From NCBI GenBank assembly GCA_964517065.1, contig CAZFBK010000004.1, positions 1 to 63,894 of the forward strand: a stretch of DNA of 63,894 nucleotides, given 5' to 3'. This DNA comes from CAYYYA01 sp964517065. GTDB taxonomy: Bacteria > Patescibacteriota > Patescibacteriia > UBA1558 > 2-01-FULL-52-15. The translations under genes and the position numbers were made by a program. Numbering within the stretch: position 1 is the stretch's first letter; every line of letters begins with the position of its first letter. The notes under the pieces are model-generated. The model ran no database searches. It worked only from the letters and a program-made list of their open reading frames with translations, and was not told the DNA's origin. Shown one piece after another: positions 49,944 to 57,832 of this stretch.

Positions 49944-50444
49944 ATGATTTATTTTTTTGAAACTTTTTTTGTCCTTCTCTACACTTCTTACAACTTTTCA
50001 TTATTGGCTTTTTTGCTAGTTTTTTTTATTTTTCATCTCAAAAAATACAAAAAGGTTATGGCATCGGGAAAAGGTCGTTCAATCTACGTTATTCGACTTA
50101 TTCTTGATTATTTCCTGCCAATTATTATGGCTGCATTTTTGTGGTCTGCTTTTTTGCCCAATGCTCTTTCTAGTGCTAGTGGCGGCGGTTTAGGAGACGT
50201 ATTAATTGTGCCATTTTGTTGGGCATCGGCGATAGTTTTATTAATCCTTTCGCCTTTTACTCTAGATCGTTTCTTGCGAAAATCTAAGACTCTGGGTCAG
50301 CTCGTGCAACGCAGTTTGATTATTTTATCTATATTGGTAGTTGTAGGTGGTCTACTTAATATTTGGAGCAATAAAATACAAAGAGATTCTGCTGCTGGAT
50401 TGCAGAGATGGAACCAAGAAAGAGCATCTGATGAACAGCTATAA
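49944..50444 (+). CDS. AT-rich polytopic membrane protein
   Basis: This 166-aa protein has four predicted helices: an N-terminal FETFFVLLYTSYNFSLLAFLLV region, then IIMAAFLWSAFLPN, VPFCWASAIVLLILSPF and SLIILSILVVVGGLLNI. I do not recognise a family. It is more AT-rich than its neighbours and lies between the intact 3' end of the TsaB-like gene and a decayed copy of that same end, which suggests arrival by insertion with a duplication. Confidence 0.6.
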   Translation: MIYFFETFFVLLYTSYNFSLLAFLLVFFIFHLKKYKKVMASGKGRSIYVIRLILDYFLPIIMAAFLWSAFLPNALSSASGGGLGDVLIVPFCWASAIVLLILSPFTLDRFLRKSKTLGQLVQRSLIILSILVVVGGLLNIWSNKIQRDSAAGLQRWNQERASDEQL

Positions 50445-50445
50445 T

Positions 50446-50525
50446 ATCAAATAGCCGAAAAAGACAGTGTTATTGAAGCCAACATATGCTCGACCGGCGG
50501 TGATTGTAAAAAAAGCAGCGAGCCG
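50446..50525 (+). pseudogene. Decayed duplicate of the TsaB-like gene 3' end
   Basis: AGCCGAAAAAGACAGTGTTA (50453 onward) and TTGAAGCCAACATATG repeat 49864-49920 (GGCCGAAAAAGACAGTGTTA, TTGAAACCGAAATATG) with scattered changes. It has no start codon or frame of its own. It marks the right edge of the block containing the 49944 gene. Confidence 0.65.
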
Positions 50526-50668
50526 TAATTCGTAATGTAGAAGAAGTTATTCCTAATTTCTAGTTACTAATTACCCCTATTCTTCATATTTGACATAATG
50601 TAAAAATTATGTTATTTTATTATATTCCAAATTTTTTGGCTTGTTCTCTCACAAATGAGGGTTTCTCA

Positions 50669-51136
50669 ATGAAACCGAAATACTGCTATATCTTTCGTGG
50701 TCTGCCTGGGAGCGGTAAGTCTTACTTGGCGGAGAAGCTGAGGGTACTGCTTGATGCTACTATTGTTAGCGCTGACCTGTTCTTTGGGCGCTATAACGGT
50801 GGTAAATACGATGCCTCACAGTTGTGTCTGGCCCACGCATACTGTATGACTGATTTCAGTTTGGCTTTGCGCCGAGGGCAGGCAGTCATCGTTGACAACA
50901 CAGGATCTCGCATCTGGGAGTATAACAAATACGCTCAGATGGCGACTGCTTATGGCTACGAAGTTCGTATCATCGAGATGGTTCATGAGTCGTTTGAAGA
51001 TCTGGTTCGATTCCACCAGCGCAACCAGCATGACGTCAGTTGGCCCAAGATGCTGACGATGGCTATGCGCTGGCAGGAAGATTTTCGTGCACTGATCATC
51101 CGCGGTTCTGATATCAACGTCTCACACAGGAGGTAG
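50669..51136 (+). CDS. P-loop kinase-like protein (N4BP2/AAA_33 type)
   Basis: This 155-aa protein (ATG 50669, with GAGGG eight bases upstream) has Walker A FRGLPGSGKSYLAEKL near 9-24, SADLFF near 36-41, QAVIVDNTGSRIWEYNKY near 73-90 and a C-terminal FHQRNQHDVSWPKM lid-like segment. It matches the N4BP2-like kinase family related to polynucleotide kinases and zeta toxins. No antitoxin is seen next to it. It ends 3 bases before the lipoprotein gene. An upstream ATG at 50609 would add an AT-rich, unlikely 20-residue extension. Confidence 0.8.
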   Translation: MKPKYCYIFRGLPGSGKSYLAEKLRVLLDATIVSADLFFGRYNGGKYDASQLCLAHAYCMTDFSLALRRGQAVIVDNTGSRIWEYNKYAQMATAYGYEVRIIEMVHESFEDLVRFHQRNQHDVSWPKMLTMAMRWQEDFRALIIRGSDINVSHRR

Positions 51137-51139
51137 TAC

Positions 51140-51721
51140 ATGTTCCGCAATGTCCGTAGTTCGCTCTGGCTCGTGCTCGTCGCGTTCTTGTTTGTCGGTT
51201 GTGGTCAGGACTCGTGTCCGACCGCGCCGAAGCCGGGAGTTCTGGACTTTGAGTTCCAGGACATGGTCATGTCGCACAATTTCATGGGGCATACCGCCGT
51301 TTTCATGTCTGACGGTAGCGAGGTGCGCGTGACGCGCTACAGTCAGGAGTTCTCGAACTCTATGGACGTTCTGCCGCGCCTCGGTGGTCATACCTTCGGG
51401 GTGATCATCAGCGATCTTCAGGGTCGCACGCTGGCGGAGTCGTACGGCGTTTACTGTGGCGGCTTCACCATCACGGAGAACGTCGCGACCGTCGAGCTGC
51501 GCCGTGAAGTCTTCAGCTTCGGTGAAGCACTTGACCGCATGAGTCGGCTGAAGTCGTATGTCCTGAATCATACGCTGGATTTCGAGATTCCGGCTGATGG
51601 TCAGCCGAAAACCTTCGGAACCTACAGCACTTTGTTGTCGCATTCAATTCCCGTTGACGGACTCGTCGGCTGTGCGCTCCGCAGCGGCAACATCGACAAT
51701 CCGGCTACGGGCTGTCAGTAG
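51140..51721 (+). CDS. Predicted lipoprotein, GC-rich gene
   Basis: This 193-aa protein has a signal peptide with a lipobox: SLWLVLVAFLFVGCG, lipidated Cys at residue 21. The rest is a strand-rich outside domain (LDFEFQDMVMSHNFMGHTAVF, FGVIISDLQGRTLAESYGVYCGGF in parts) with two more Cys near the end. AGGAGG stands before the ATG. Composition is clearly GC-richer than neighbouring genes. No family was recognised. Confidence 0.7.
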   Translation: MFRNVRSSLWLVLVAFLFVGCGQDSCPTAPKPGVLDFEFQDMVMSHNFMGHTAVFMSDGSEVRVTRYSQEFSNSMDVLPRLGGHTFGVIISDLQGRTLAESYGVYCGGFTITENVATVELRREVFSFGEALDRMSRLKSYVLNHTLDFEIPADGQPKTFGTYSTLLSHSIPVDGLVGCALRSGNIDNPATGCQ

Positions 51722-51745
51722 CAACATTTCGAAAGGATGTGTTCA

Positions 51746-52156
51746 ATGACGGAAACTGTCCTGAAGAAGAACTGGCACGGACCGCTGACGGTCGATAACA
51801 TCGAAGGGGTTGTGACCTTACTTCGACAACTGCTCGGTGGACGACGTTATACTTTCATCAGTGCTCATGAGAGGTATAAGTTCAAGCCCGAAGCGCGAAC
51901 CGGTCAACGTCTGGGCAAGGGCGGTCCGACAAAGGAGGTTGGGTTTCACATCGATGAAGATCGGGCTCGTGCCAGTATGTTCATTCATGACAGCTACGGA
52001 ATCTGCACTCTTGCGAGCAGTTTGAAAGATGGCGATTCCTATACGTCGGAAGAGAACCCATATCTCGAGTTTCGTGAGAATCAGGTTACGATTACTCACC
52101 AATCCGATTCTGGGCACAAGCTGTACTGGATGTATGTTCTGGAAGACGAGGAATAG
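51746..52156 (+). CDS. Hypothetical protein after the lipoprotein
   Basis: This 136-aa soluble protein starts at ATG 51746 with AAAGGA upstream; an ATG-like codon at 51737 is less well placed. Landmarks are LTVDNIEGVVTLLRQLLGGRRYTFI near 13-37, then KEVGFHIDEDRARASMFIHDSYG and YLEFRENQVTITHQSDSGHKLYW. It could be a nucleic-acid or immunity-type protein; nothing specific is visible. It shares the GC-rich style and strong ribosome site of the lipoprotein gene, and a terminator follows. Confidence 0.6.
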   Translation: MTETVLKKNWHGPLTVDNIEGVVTLLRQLLGGRRYTFISAHERYKFKPEARTGQRLGKGGPTKEVGFHIDEDRARASMFIHDSYGICTLASSLKDGDSYTSEENPYLEFRENQVTITHQSDSGHKLYWMYVLEDEE

Positions 52157-52190
52157 TCGCGATCAGTGCGATCCTCAAATAAAGTTCTCG

Positions 52191-52229
52191 CCGCCGGGTG
52201 CGCAATATGCGTGCTCGGCGGTATTTTTT
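52191..52229 (+). terminator. Terminator after the GC-rich gene pair
   Basis: CCGCCG (52191-52196) pairs with CGGCGG (52216-52221), with inner CGCA/TGCG pairing, followed by a T run (52224-52229). Confidence 0.8.
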
Positions 52230-52281
52230 CTCCTCCAAATATCCATCGTTTCGCTAAGCGAGACGAATATCAAAAAAAGAG

Positions 52282-52311
52282 AACCACCCGAAGCCTTGGC
52301 GAAGGGTGGTT
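52282..52311 (-). repeat. AACCACCC hairpin, short relative of the GGAGGGG repeat
   Basis: AACCACCC (52282-52289) pairs with GGGTGGTT (52304-52311). An A run (52272-52278) precedes it, so it could end a minus-strand transcript. Its arms match the outer arms of the copies at 12191 and 19651. Confidence 0.6.
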
Positions 52312-52404
52312 AAGTTCAAATTAAATTAAATTATTCCTTATGGTTTATGAGTGTTTTGTTTCTAGTTGCCATTTTACTCATAAGATGTTGTAACATTGTG
52401 TATA

Positions 52405-52483
52405 AAAGTGGTTGAAAAAATATGATGAGTGGAGTATAATGGTTTCAAGAGGTAAGAAAGTGGATAAAAGTGGGGATAAGTAT
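52405..52483 (+). promoter_or_regulatory. mraZ promoter and probable MraZ operator boxes
   Basis: TTGAAA (52412-52417), a 17-bp spacer and TATAAT (52435-52440) form a strong promoter. AAAGTGG occurs at 52405-52411, 52457-52463 and 52467-52473, with a degenerate TAAGTAT at 52477-52483. The last three step by exactly 10 bp, the layout of MraZ-binding repeats. Autoregulation of the mraZ cluster is likely. The rest of the gap to 52546 is TACTTCCTAATTTC-type repeat. Confidence 0.75.
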
Positions 52484-52546
52484 TACTAACTGTGTATAAC
52501 TTCGCCTACTTCCTAATTTCTACTTCCTAATTTCTAATGCCTCACC

Positions 52547-52978
52547 GTGTTTATTGGAGAATATCAGTACAACATAGATGACAAAAACCGTTTGCTGATA
52601 CCGACACGGTTCCGTCCAGAATTAGCCGAGGGAGCAGTCGTTACCCGCGGACTTGATAATTGTCTGTTCATTTACACGCATAGTGAATGGTTGAAGCTTT
52701 CTACCAAGTTAGCTGATTTGCCGCTCGGACAAGCCAAGTCACGTGCTTTTGCCCGTCTGATGTTGGCTGGTGCTATGGAAGTTGATTTGGATAAGCAGGG
52801 GAGAATCATCTTGCCTGATTATCTGAAGCAATTTGCCGGACTGAATAAAGCAGTGGTTGTCACTGGACTCTTCAACCGTTTGGAAATCTGGGATCAGAAG
52901 ACCTGGGAAGCATATAAGCAAGGCACAGAAGAACAAAGCGGTGAGATCGCTGAAACCTTAGGAGCATTGGGGGTCTAA
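52547..52978 (+). CDS. mraZ: Transcriptional regulator MraZ
   Basis: This 143-aa DNA-binding protein has two AbrB/MraZ-like repeats: DDKNRLLIPTRFRPEL near 11-26 and DLDKQGRIILPDYLKQFAGL near 81-100. The start is GTG 52547, giving MFIGEYQYNID. MraZ forms rings that bind repeats upstream of its own operon. It overlaps rsmH by one base (TAATG). Confidence 0.95.
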   Translation: MFIGEYQYNIDDKNRLLIPTRFRPELAEGAVVTRGLDNCLFIYTHSEWLKLSTKLADLPLGQAKSRAFARLMLAGAMEVDLDKQGRIILPDYLKQFAGLNKAVVVTGLFNRLEIWDQKTWEAYKQGTEEQSGEIAETLGALGV

Positions 52979-53916
52979 TGTCAGAGTTTCAGCATATTCC
53001 TGTCCTGGTAGCGGAGGTACTAGAACATTTACAAGTAGCGAAGAACAAAAACTTTATCGACGGTACTGTCGGTGGAGGCGGTCATGCTGCGGCTATTCTG
53101 GCGGCGACCGGGCCTCACGGTAAGGTCTTAGGCTTAGATTTAGATCCAGAGGCAATGAAAGCCTCGGAAATTAAATTAAAAAAATATGGCGCACGAGCAA
53201 TCCTGCGCCGGGTAAATTACAAACAAATAACCAAAATACAAACAGATGTATCTTCAGTTGGCCCAATTAGCGGCGTACTACTTGATCTTGGTCTATCATC
53301 AGATCAACTAGACCGTCAGGGGAGAGGATTTTCATTCAACGACCCCGCGCCGCTGGATATGCGCTTTGATCCGGTCGATGGACAAACCGCAGTAGCGTTC
53401 ATTCAAAATAGTAGCGAAGAACGATTAGCTCAAGTTATTCACCAGTATGGTGAAGAGCGTCAAGCGAAAAAATTAGCCCGTGTGATCAAAGGTTTAGCTG
53501 ATCAGTGGGGTGATGAGCTGACAGCTGACGTCCTAGCAAACGCCATTGAAGAAGTAGAGCCCCGTCGCGGTCGGCGGATTCATCCGGCTACCAAGACCTT
53601 TCAGGCTCTGCGCATGGCTATCAATGATGAGTTAGGCAATATTCAAACCTTCCTAGACACTATGTTAGACTGGTTACCTTCCGGAGCACGCATTGTCATC
53701 ATCTCCTTCCATTCGCTGGAAGATAGGATGGTGAAGCAGTTTTTCAAACAGCAAGCACTGACCTGTATCTGTCCGCCGGAGCTACCGGTTTGCCGTTGCA
53801 ACCATCAGCCTCGTTTAAAAATTATTACCAAGCATGTAGTGACCGCTTCAGAGGCGGAGCTCCAAGCGAATCCTCGCAGTCGCAGCGCGGTACTCCGCGC
53901 CGCCGAAGTCATCTAA
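52978..53916 (+). CDS. rsmH: 16S rRNA m4C1402 methyltransferase
   Basis: This 312-aa SAM-dependent enzyme methylates C1402 of 16S rRNA. HIPVLVAEVLEHL at the start, DGTVGGGGHAAAIL near 28-41 (SAM site), LGLDLDPEAM near 53-62, LLDLGLSSDQLDRQGRGFSF near 104-123 and the end GARIVIISFHSLEDRMVKQFF are all family landmarks. A Cys-rich CICPPELPVCRC segment follows. Standard second gene of the cluster. Confidence 0.96.
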   Translation: MSEFQHIPVLVAEVLEHLQVAKNKNFIDGTVGGGGHAAAILAATGPHGKVLGLDLDPEAMKASEIKLKKYGARAILRRVNYKQITKIQTDVSSVGPISGVLLDLGLSSDQLDRQGRGFSFNDPAPLDMRFDPVDGQTAVAFIQNSSEERLAQVIHQYGEERQAKKLARVIKGLADQWGDELTADVLANAIEEVEPRRGRRIHPATKTFQALRMAINDELGNIQTFLDTMLDWLPSGARIVIISFHSLEDRMVKQFFKQQALTCICPPELPVCRCNHQPRLKIITKHVVTASEAELQANPRSRSAVLRAAEVI

Positions 53917-53953
53917 CTAGTAATGCCTCGAAAGAGGTAAAAACAAAAATAAA

Positions 53954-54229
53954 ATGCGTCGAATCAATATCTTGCTCCTGATCCTGCTGATTGGCTCGTT
54001 CCTGATGCGGTTAGTTTTTGCTAACTGGTCAGCCAGCCAAAGCTATGAAATGTCGGAATATACCAACAAAGTACAAGATTTGAAAGCTTCTAGTGATCAA
54101 TTGGCGTTGTCCGTTGCCGAGCTACGATCTATTGAGCGTTTGACTGCCGTTAGTAATCAATTAAGTCTGGTCAAAGCTGATCACGTCATGTATCTCGAGC
54201 CTCGTGGTGCCGTTGCTATTAATCGTTAA
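53954..54229 (+). CDS. ftsL: FtsL-like cell division protein
   Basis: This 91-aa bitopic membrane protein has a helix near residues 3-21 (INILLLILLIGSFLMRLVF) and a periplasmic coiled-coil (YTNKVQDLKASSDQLALSVAELRS). Size, topology and place between rsmH and the PBP gene fit FtsL, which joins FtsB and FtsQ at the septum. Sequence alone is too poor for certainty. Confidence 0.75.
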   Translation: MRRINILLLILLIGSFLMRLVFANWSASQSYEMSEYTNKVQDLKASSDQLALSVAELRSIERLTAVSNQLSLVKADHVMYLEPRGAVAINR

Positions 54230-54234
54230 CTACC

Positions 54235-55968
54235 ATGATCTACGGCTTGGATCGAGCTGATCATCTACGCCTAGACCGAAGAATAACCATAGTAAGTTTG
54301 GTTATTTTTTTGCTATTTATAGGGATCGCTGCCAGATTGTTTTGGTTACAGGTTATGTTACATCAAAACTTCGTGGCTCTGGCAGATAAGCAACATGTCG
54401 TAGTCAGTACCGTCGATCCTGCTCGCGGTGAGATTTTGGCCCGTGACCATACCAATGTGTCACAAGAAGATCTGTATCCATTAGCTGCCAATAAAGTCTA
54501 CTATGAAGTGTATGTTGACCCAGCCAAAATTACCCAACCACAGAATACTGCCGATGCTTTGGCGGGTGCTTTAGGTTTGCAGTCGGCTGATATTATAGAA
54601 CGTTTGAAAAAAACAGGGGACAACTATGAGCCGATCAAACACAAAGTTACAGAGGAACAGTTAGCAGCCATCAAGAAAATCAACTTGCCGGGTATCGCCT
54701 ATAAGAAAGAGACCTGGCGTTTCTACCCTGACAAAGATATCGGCGCTCAACTCTTAGGTTTTTATGGTGTTCGTGCTGACAAGAAACAGGGCATTTACGG
54801 CTTGGAAGCCTTCTGGGATAAGGAATTATCAGGGCAGAGTATTACTTCCAAATTTGAACGTACCTTGAAGAATGGTTTGGTGCCGGATAATTCCGTGGCC
54901 GATGGTGTAGTGGACGGTGCTGATCTGGTCTTGACTATCGATCGTACGATCCAATATCAGGCTTGTAGGGCTCTTGATCGGGCAGTGGCCAGCCTTGGCG
55001 CTGAGAATGGTAGCTTAGTCATCGAAGAATCAGCTACTGGTCGCATTTTATCTCTCTGCAATAGTCCAAGTTTCGATCCAAATAATTATGGTGAGGTCAG
55101 TAACGTCAGTGATTTTAATAATAACGCTGTCTATGAAGCCTATGAGCCGGGCTCTGCTTTCAAAGTTATTGCTATGGGTATCGCGCTTGATAGTGGTAAG
55201 GTCACACCATCAACAACCTACGAAGATACTGGCGTAGTTAAGCTCGCAGGCTATTCGATCAAGAATTCGGATAAATTAGCTCATGGCACTGTCACGATGA
55301 CTGGCGTATTAGAAAAATCTCTCAATACAGGAATGATTTTTGCCACTGAGAGTGTGCCGAATACTCAGTTTGAAAAATATATTAAAAATTTTGGCTTCGG
55401 TCAGTTGTACAATGCGCAGCTTGATCAGGAGGTCAAAGGCGATATCAGCACATTATCCAAGAATGGAGAAATCCATAAAGCTACAGCCTCTTTTGGTCAG
55501 GGTATTACCGTCACGCCGTTGCAGTTGGTCAATGCAGTCAATGTCATCGCCAATGAAGGTAAGCTGATGCAACCATACATTGTCGAAGAAGTACGTTATC
55601 CTGATGGTAGAGTGGTCAAGACACAGCCGAAGGTTCTGCGACAAGTCATCAAACCGCAAACAGCCAGCCAAGTCGGCGCTATGATGGTCAGCGTGGTTGA
55701 TAACGGCTTCGGTAAGAAGGCTGGTGTGTCAGGCTATTACATCGCCGGCAAGACAGGTACGGCTCAAGTGGCTGAGAATGGAGCCTATGGAGGCAAGACC
55801 GTGCAGTCTTTCGTCGGTTTCGGTCCTGTGGACAAGCCACGCTTCACTATGGTGACGAAACTGACTAATCCGTCGGGAGCAGGCTGGGCCGAGAGCAGTG
55901 CTGCCCCGCTATTCGGTGAGTTGGCCAGCTTCCTGATGAAGTACTATCAGATTGCTCCGCAGCGCTAA
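54235..55968 (+). CDS. ftsI: Penicillin-binding protein (FtsI/PBP2 type transpeptidase)
   Basis: This 577-aa class B PBP has an N-terminal helix (ITIVSLVIFLLFIGIAARLFWL, near 18-39), a dimerisation domain starting with DPARGEILARD near 61-71, and the transpeptidase domain: catalytic SAFK in YEPGSAFKVIA near 305-315, KSLNTG near 362 and KTGTAQ near 506. It lacks a PASTA tail. It cross-links septal or lateral peptidoglycan. It starts 5 bases after ftsL. Confidence 0.93.
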   Translation: MIYGLDRADHLRLDRRITIVSLVIFLLFIGIAARLFWLQVMLHQNFVALADKQHVVVSTVDPARGEILARDHTNVSQEDLYPLAANKVYYEVYVDPAKITQPQNTADALAGALGLQSADIIERLKKTGDNYEPIKHKVTEEQLAAIKKINLPGIAYKKETWRFYPDKDIGAQLLGFYGVRADKKQGIYGLEAFWDKELSGQSITSKFERTLKNGLVPDNSVADGVVDGADLVLTIDRTIQYQACRALDRAVASLGAENGSLVIEESATGRILSLCNSPSFDPNNYGEVSNVSDFNNNAVYEAYEPGSAFKVIAMGIALDSGKVTPSTTYEDTGVVKLAGYSIKNSDKLAHGTVTMTGVLEKSLNTGMIFATESVPNTQFEKYIKNFGFGQLYNAQLDQEVKGDISTLSKNGEIHKATASFGQGITVTPLQLVNAVNVIANEGKLMQPYIVEEVRYPDGRVVKTQPKVLRQVIKPQTASQVGAMMVSVVDNGFGKKAGVSGYYIAGKTGTAQVAENGAYGGKTVQSFVGFGPVDKPRFTMVTKLTNPSGAGWAESSAAPLFGELASFLMKYYQIAPQR

Positions 55969-55986
55969 GCATTGTACTATTCATCT

Positions 55987-57261
55987 ATGAATCTTGGAGT
56001 GAAAACTTTGGGTTGGTTAGCACATGGCGTCATCAAACGCTATCGTCCTTTAGTTATTGCAATTACCGGTAGTGTGGGCAAGACATCAGCCAAAGAAGCG
56101 ATCTACACGGTCTTGGCATCAAATGGAAGTGTGCGCAAAACTGCCAAAAATTATAACAATGAGCTGGGCGTGCCTTTGACTGTGCTCGGTTTGGAAGCTC
56201 CCGGCAAAAATCCGTTGGCTTGGCTCTCTGCCATAGGTCATGGTTTGAGTTTGCTGGCCTCTGAGCATCCGTATCCAAAAATATTGATATTAGAAATGGG
56301 TGCTGATAACGTCGGTGATATCGCCTATCTGACAGAAATGACCCAGCCGCATATGGGTATCCTGACCGGTATCGGCGCTTCACATTTAGAAAAATTTGGA
56401 TCGTTAGAAAATATTGTCAAAGAAAAAACCAGCATTATTTCCTGTTTGCCGGCCGACGGTGTGGCTATTGTCAACACTGACGATACGGTGGCGATGACTG
56501 TCATCGGCAAGACCAAAGCGCGTCTCGTCACGTATGGTTGCAATGAGGAAGCTGATATCTACGCTCAGGATGTTCACCTGTCGCAACGGGGTGAAGAGAT
56601 TGGTTTAGCTTTCAAAATTCACTATCAAGGTTCGACCGTGCCGATGTTTATCCCTGGGCTGGTCGGGCAGCATCAGATATCTGCCATCTTAGCCGCGGTG
56701 GCTGTAGCAGTGAATCGCAACGCGAATTTATTGACTATTGGCGAGCGTCTAAATCGTTGGCAACCAACGTCTGGCCGTATGCGATTGATATCAGGCCGTC
56801 AGCAGTGTCTATTAATTGATGATACGTATAACTCAGCCCCACAATCAGCCAAAGCAGCGATTAAGGCGTTAGCAGAGGTAGGTGCGTTGCGCCAATCTAC
56901 CACCTACGCTATTTTGGGAGATATGTTAGAGCTGGGGGATTATTCCCAAGCCGGTCATGAGGAAGTTGGACATTATGTTCAGCAACATACAATTGATTAT
57001 TTACTTACCTGCGGTAGCAGAGCAGCGGATACTGCTAAGGCAGCGACGAAAGCTGGAATGGATCCAAGTCATGTACTGCCGTTCAAAAGCACAGCAGAAG
57101 CTATTGCTTGGCTGGAGCAGCACCTGCAGCAGGGGAGTACTGTCTTAATTAAAGGCTCACAAGGTGCGCGTATGGAGAAGGTTACCAAGGCTCTGATGGC
57201 TGATCAGAGTCAGGCGGGGGAGTTGTTGGTACGGCAGACGGCTGAATGGCTTAGGAAATAA
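55987..57261 (+). CDS. murF: MurF-like D-Ala-D-Ala adding ligase without domain 1
   Basis: This 424-aa Mur ligase has the ATP loop ITGSVGKTSAKEA near 28-40, KNYNNELGVPLTVLGL near 54-69, LEMGADNVGDIAYL near 99-112, the carbamylated-Lys region FGSLENIVKEKTSI near 136-149 and IDDTYNSAPQSAKAA near 278-292. The usual N-terminal UDP-binding domain of about 85 residues is missing; the protein starts with a short amphipathic or membrane-touching helix. MurF-like proteins of this form occur in CPR bacteria. A TTG start at 55972 is possible; ATG 55987 is chosen. Confidence 0.9.
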   Translation: MNLGVKTLGWLAHGVIKRYRPLVIAITGSVGKTSAKEAIYTVLASNGSVRKTAKNYNNELGVPLTVLGLEAPGKNPLAWLSAIGHGLSLLASEHPYPKILILEMGADNVGDIAYLTEMTQPHMGILTGIGASHLEKFGSLENIVKEKTSIISCLPADGVAIVNTDDTVAMTVIGKTKARLVTYGCNEEADIYAQDVHLSQRGEEIGLAFKIHYQGSTVPMFIPGLVGQHQISAILAAVAVAVNRNANLLTIGERLNRWQPTSGRMRLISGRQQCLLIDDTYNSAPQSAKAAIKALAEVGALRQSTTYAILGDMLELGDYSQAGHEEVGHYVQQHTIDYLLTCGSRAADTAKAATKAGMDPSHVLPFKSTAEAIAWLEQHLQQGSTVLIKGSQGARMEKVTKALMADQSQAGELLVRQTAEWLRK

Positions 57262-57330
57262 ATATTAATATTCAATATCCAAAATACAATAATCAAACAA
57301 TAATTAATAAAAAATAGGATCAAATAATAA

Positions 57331-57353
57331 AAACACCTCATGAGCAGGTGTTT
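57331..57353. terminator. Bidirectional terminator between murF and msrB
   Basis: AAACACCT (57331-57338) pairs with AGGTGTTT (57346-57353) around CATGAGC. A and T tracts lie on both sides, so it can serve both converging genes. Confidence 0.75.
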
Positions 57354-57400
57354 AATTATTTAATATTTTTTATTGTTTGAATTTTGGCTATTGATTATTG

Positions 57401-57793
57401 TTATTTTTTCGTCTCTAAACGAAGGCACGCCGAATTAATACAATACCGTTGTCCTCCCTTATCCTTCGGTCCATCATCGAAGACGTGTCCCAGATGCGAG
57501 CCACAGTTTTTACACGTTACTTCAGTTCGTTTCATACCCATGGAAGTGTCGGTATGCAGCTCGACATGTTCTAGATTTGCCGGTTCGGTGAAGCTGGGCC
57601 AACCGCTGCCTGATTCAAATTTGGTATCAGAAGAGAACAGCTCAGTACCGCAGGCAGCACAGTGGTACATACCTGCTGTTTTTTCATTGACATACTTTCC
57701 GCTAAAAGGCGCTTCAGTGCCTTTACCACGCATGATGTCATATTGTTCAGGAGTTAGCTTCTCTTTCCAGGGGTCAGTTGTTGTCTTATTCAT
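57401..57793 (-). CDS. msrB: Peptide-methionine (R)-S-oxide reductase
   Basis: This 130-aa enzyme repairs methionine-R-sulfoxide. It has two zinc CxxC pairs (YHCAACGTELF and VTCKNCGSHLGH), GSGWPSF near 61-67 and the catalytic Cys in RYCINS near the end. The start is ATG 57793. It converges with murF. It stands alone without msrA. Confidence 0.96.
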   Translation of the reverse strand: MNKTTTDPWKEKLTPEQYDIMRGKGTEAPFSGKYVNEKTAGMYHCAACGTELFSSDTKFESGSGWPSFTEPANLEHVELHTDTSMGMKRTEVTCKNCGSHLGHVFDDGPKDKGGQRYCINSACLRLETKK

Positions 57794-57832
57794 GGAATTG
57801 GTTATTATGGTATCATTATAAATAATTAAACT

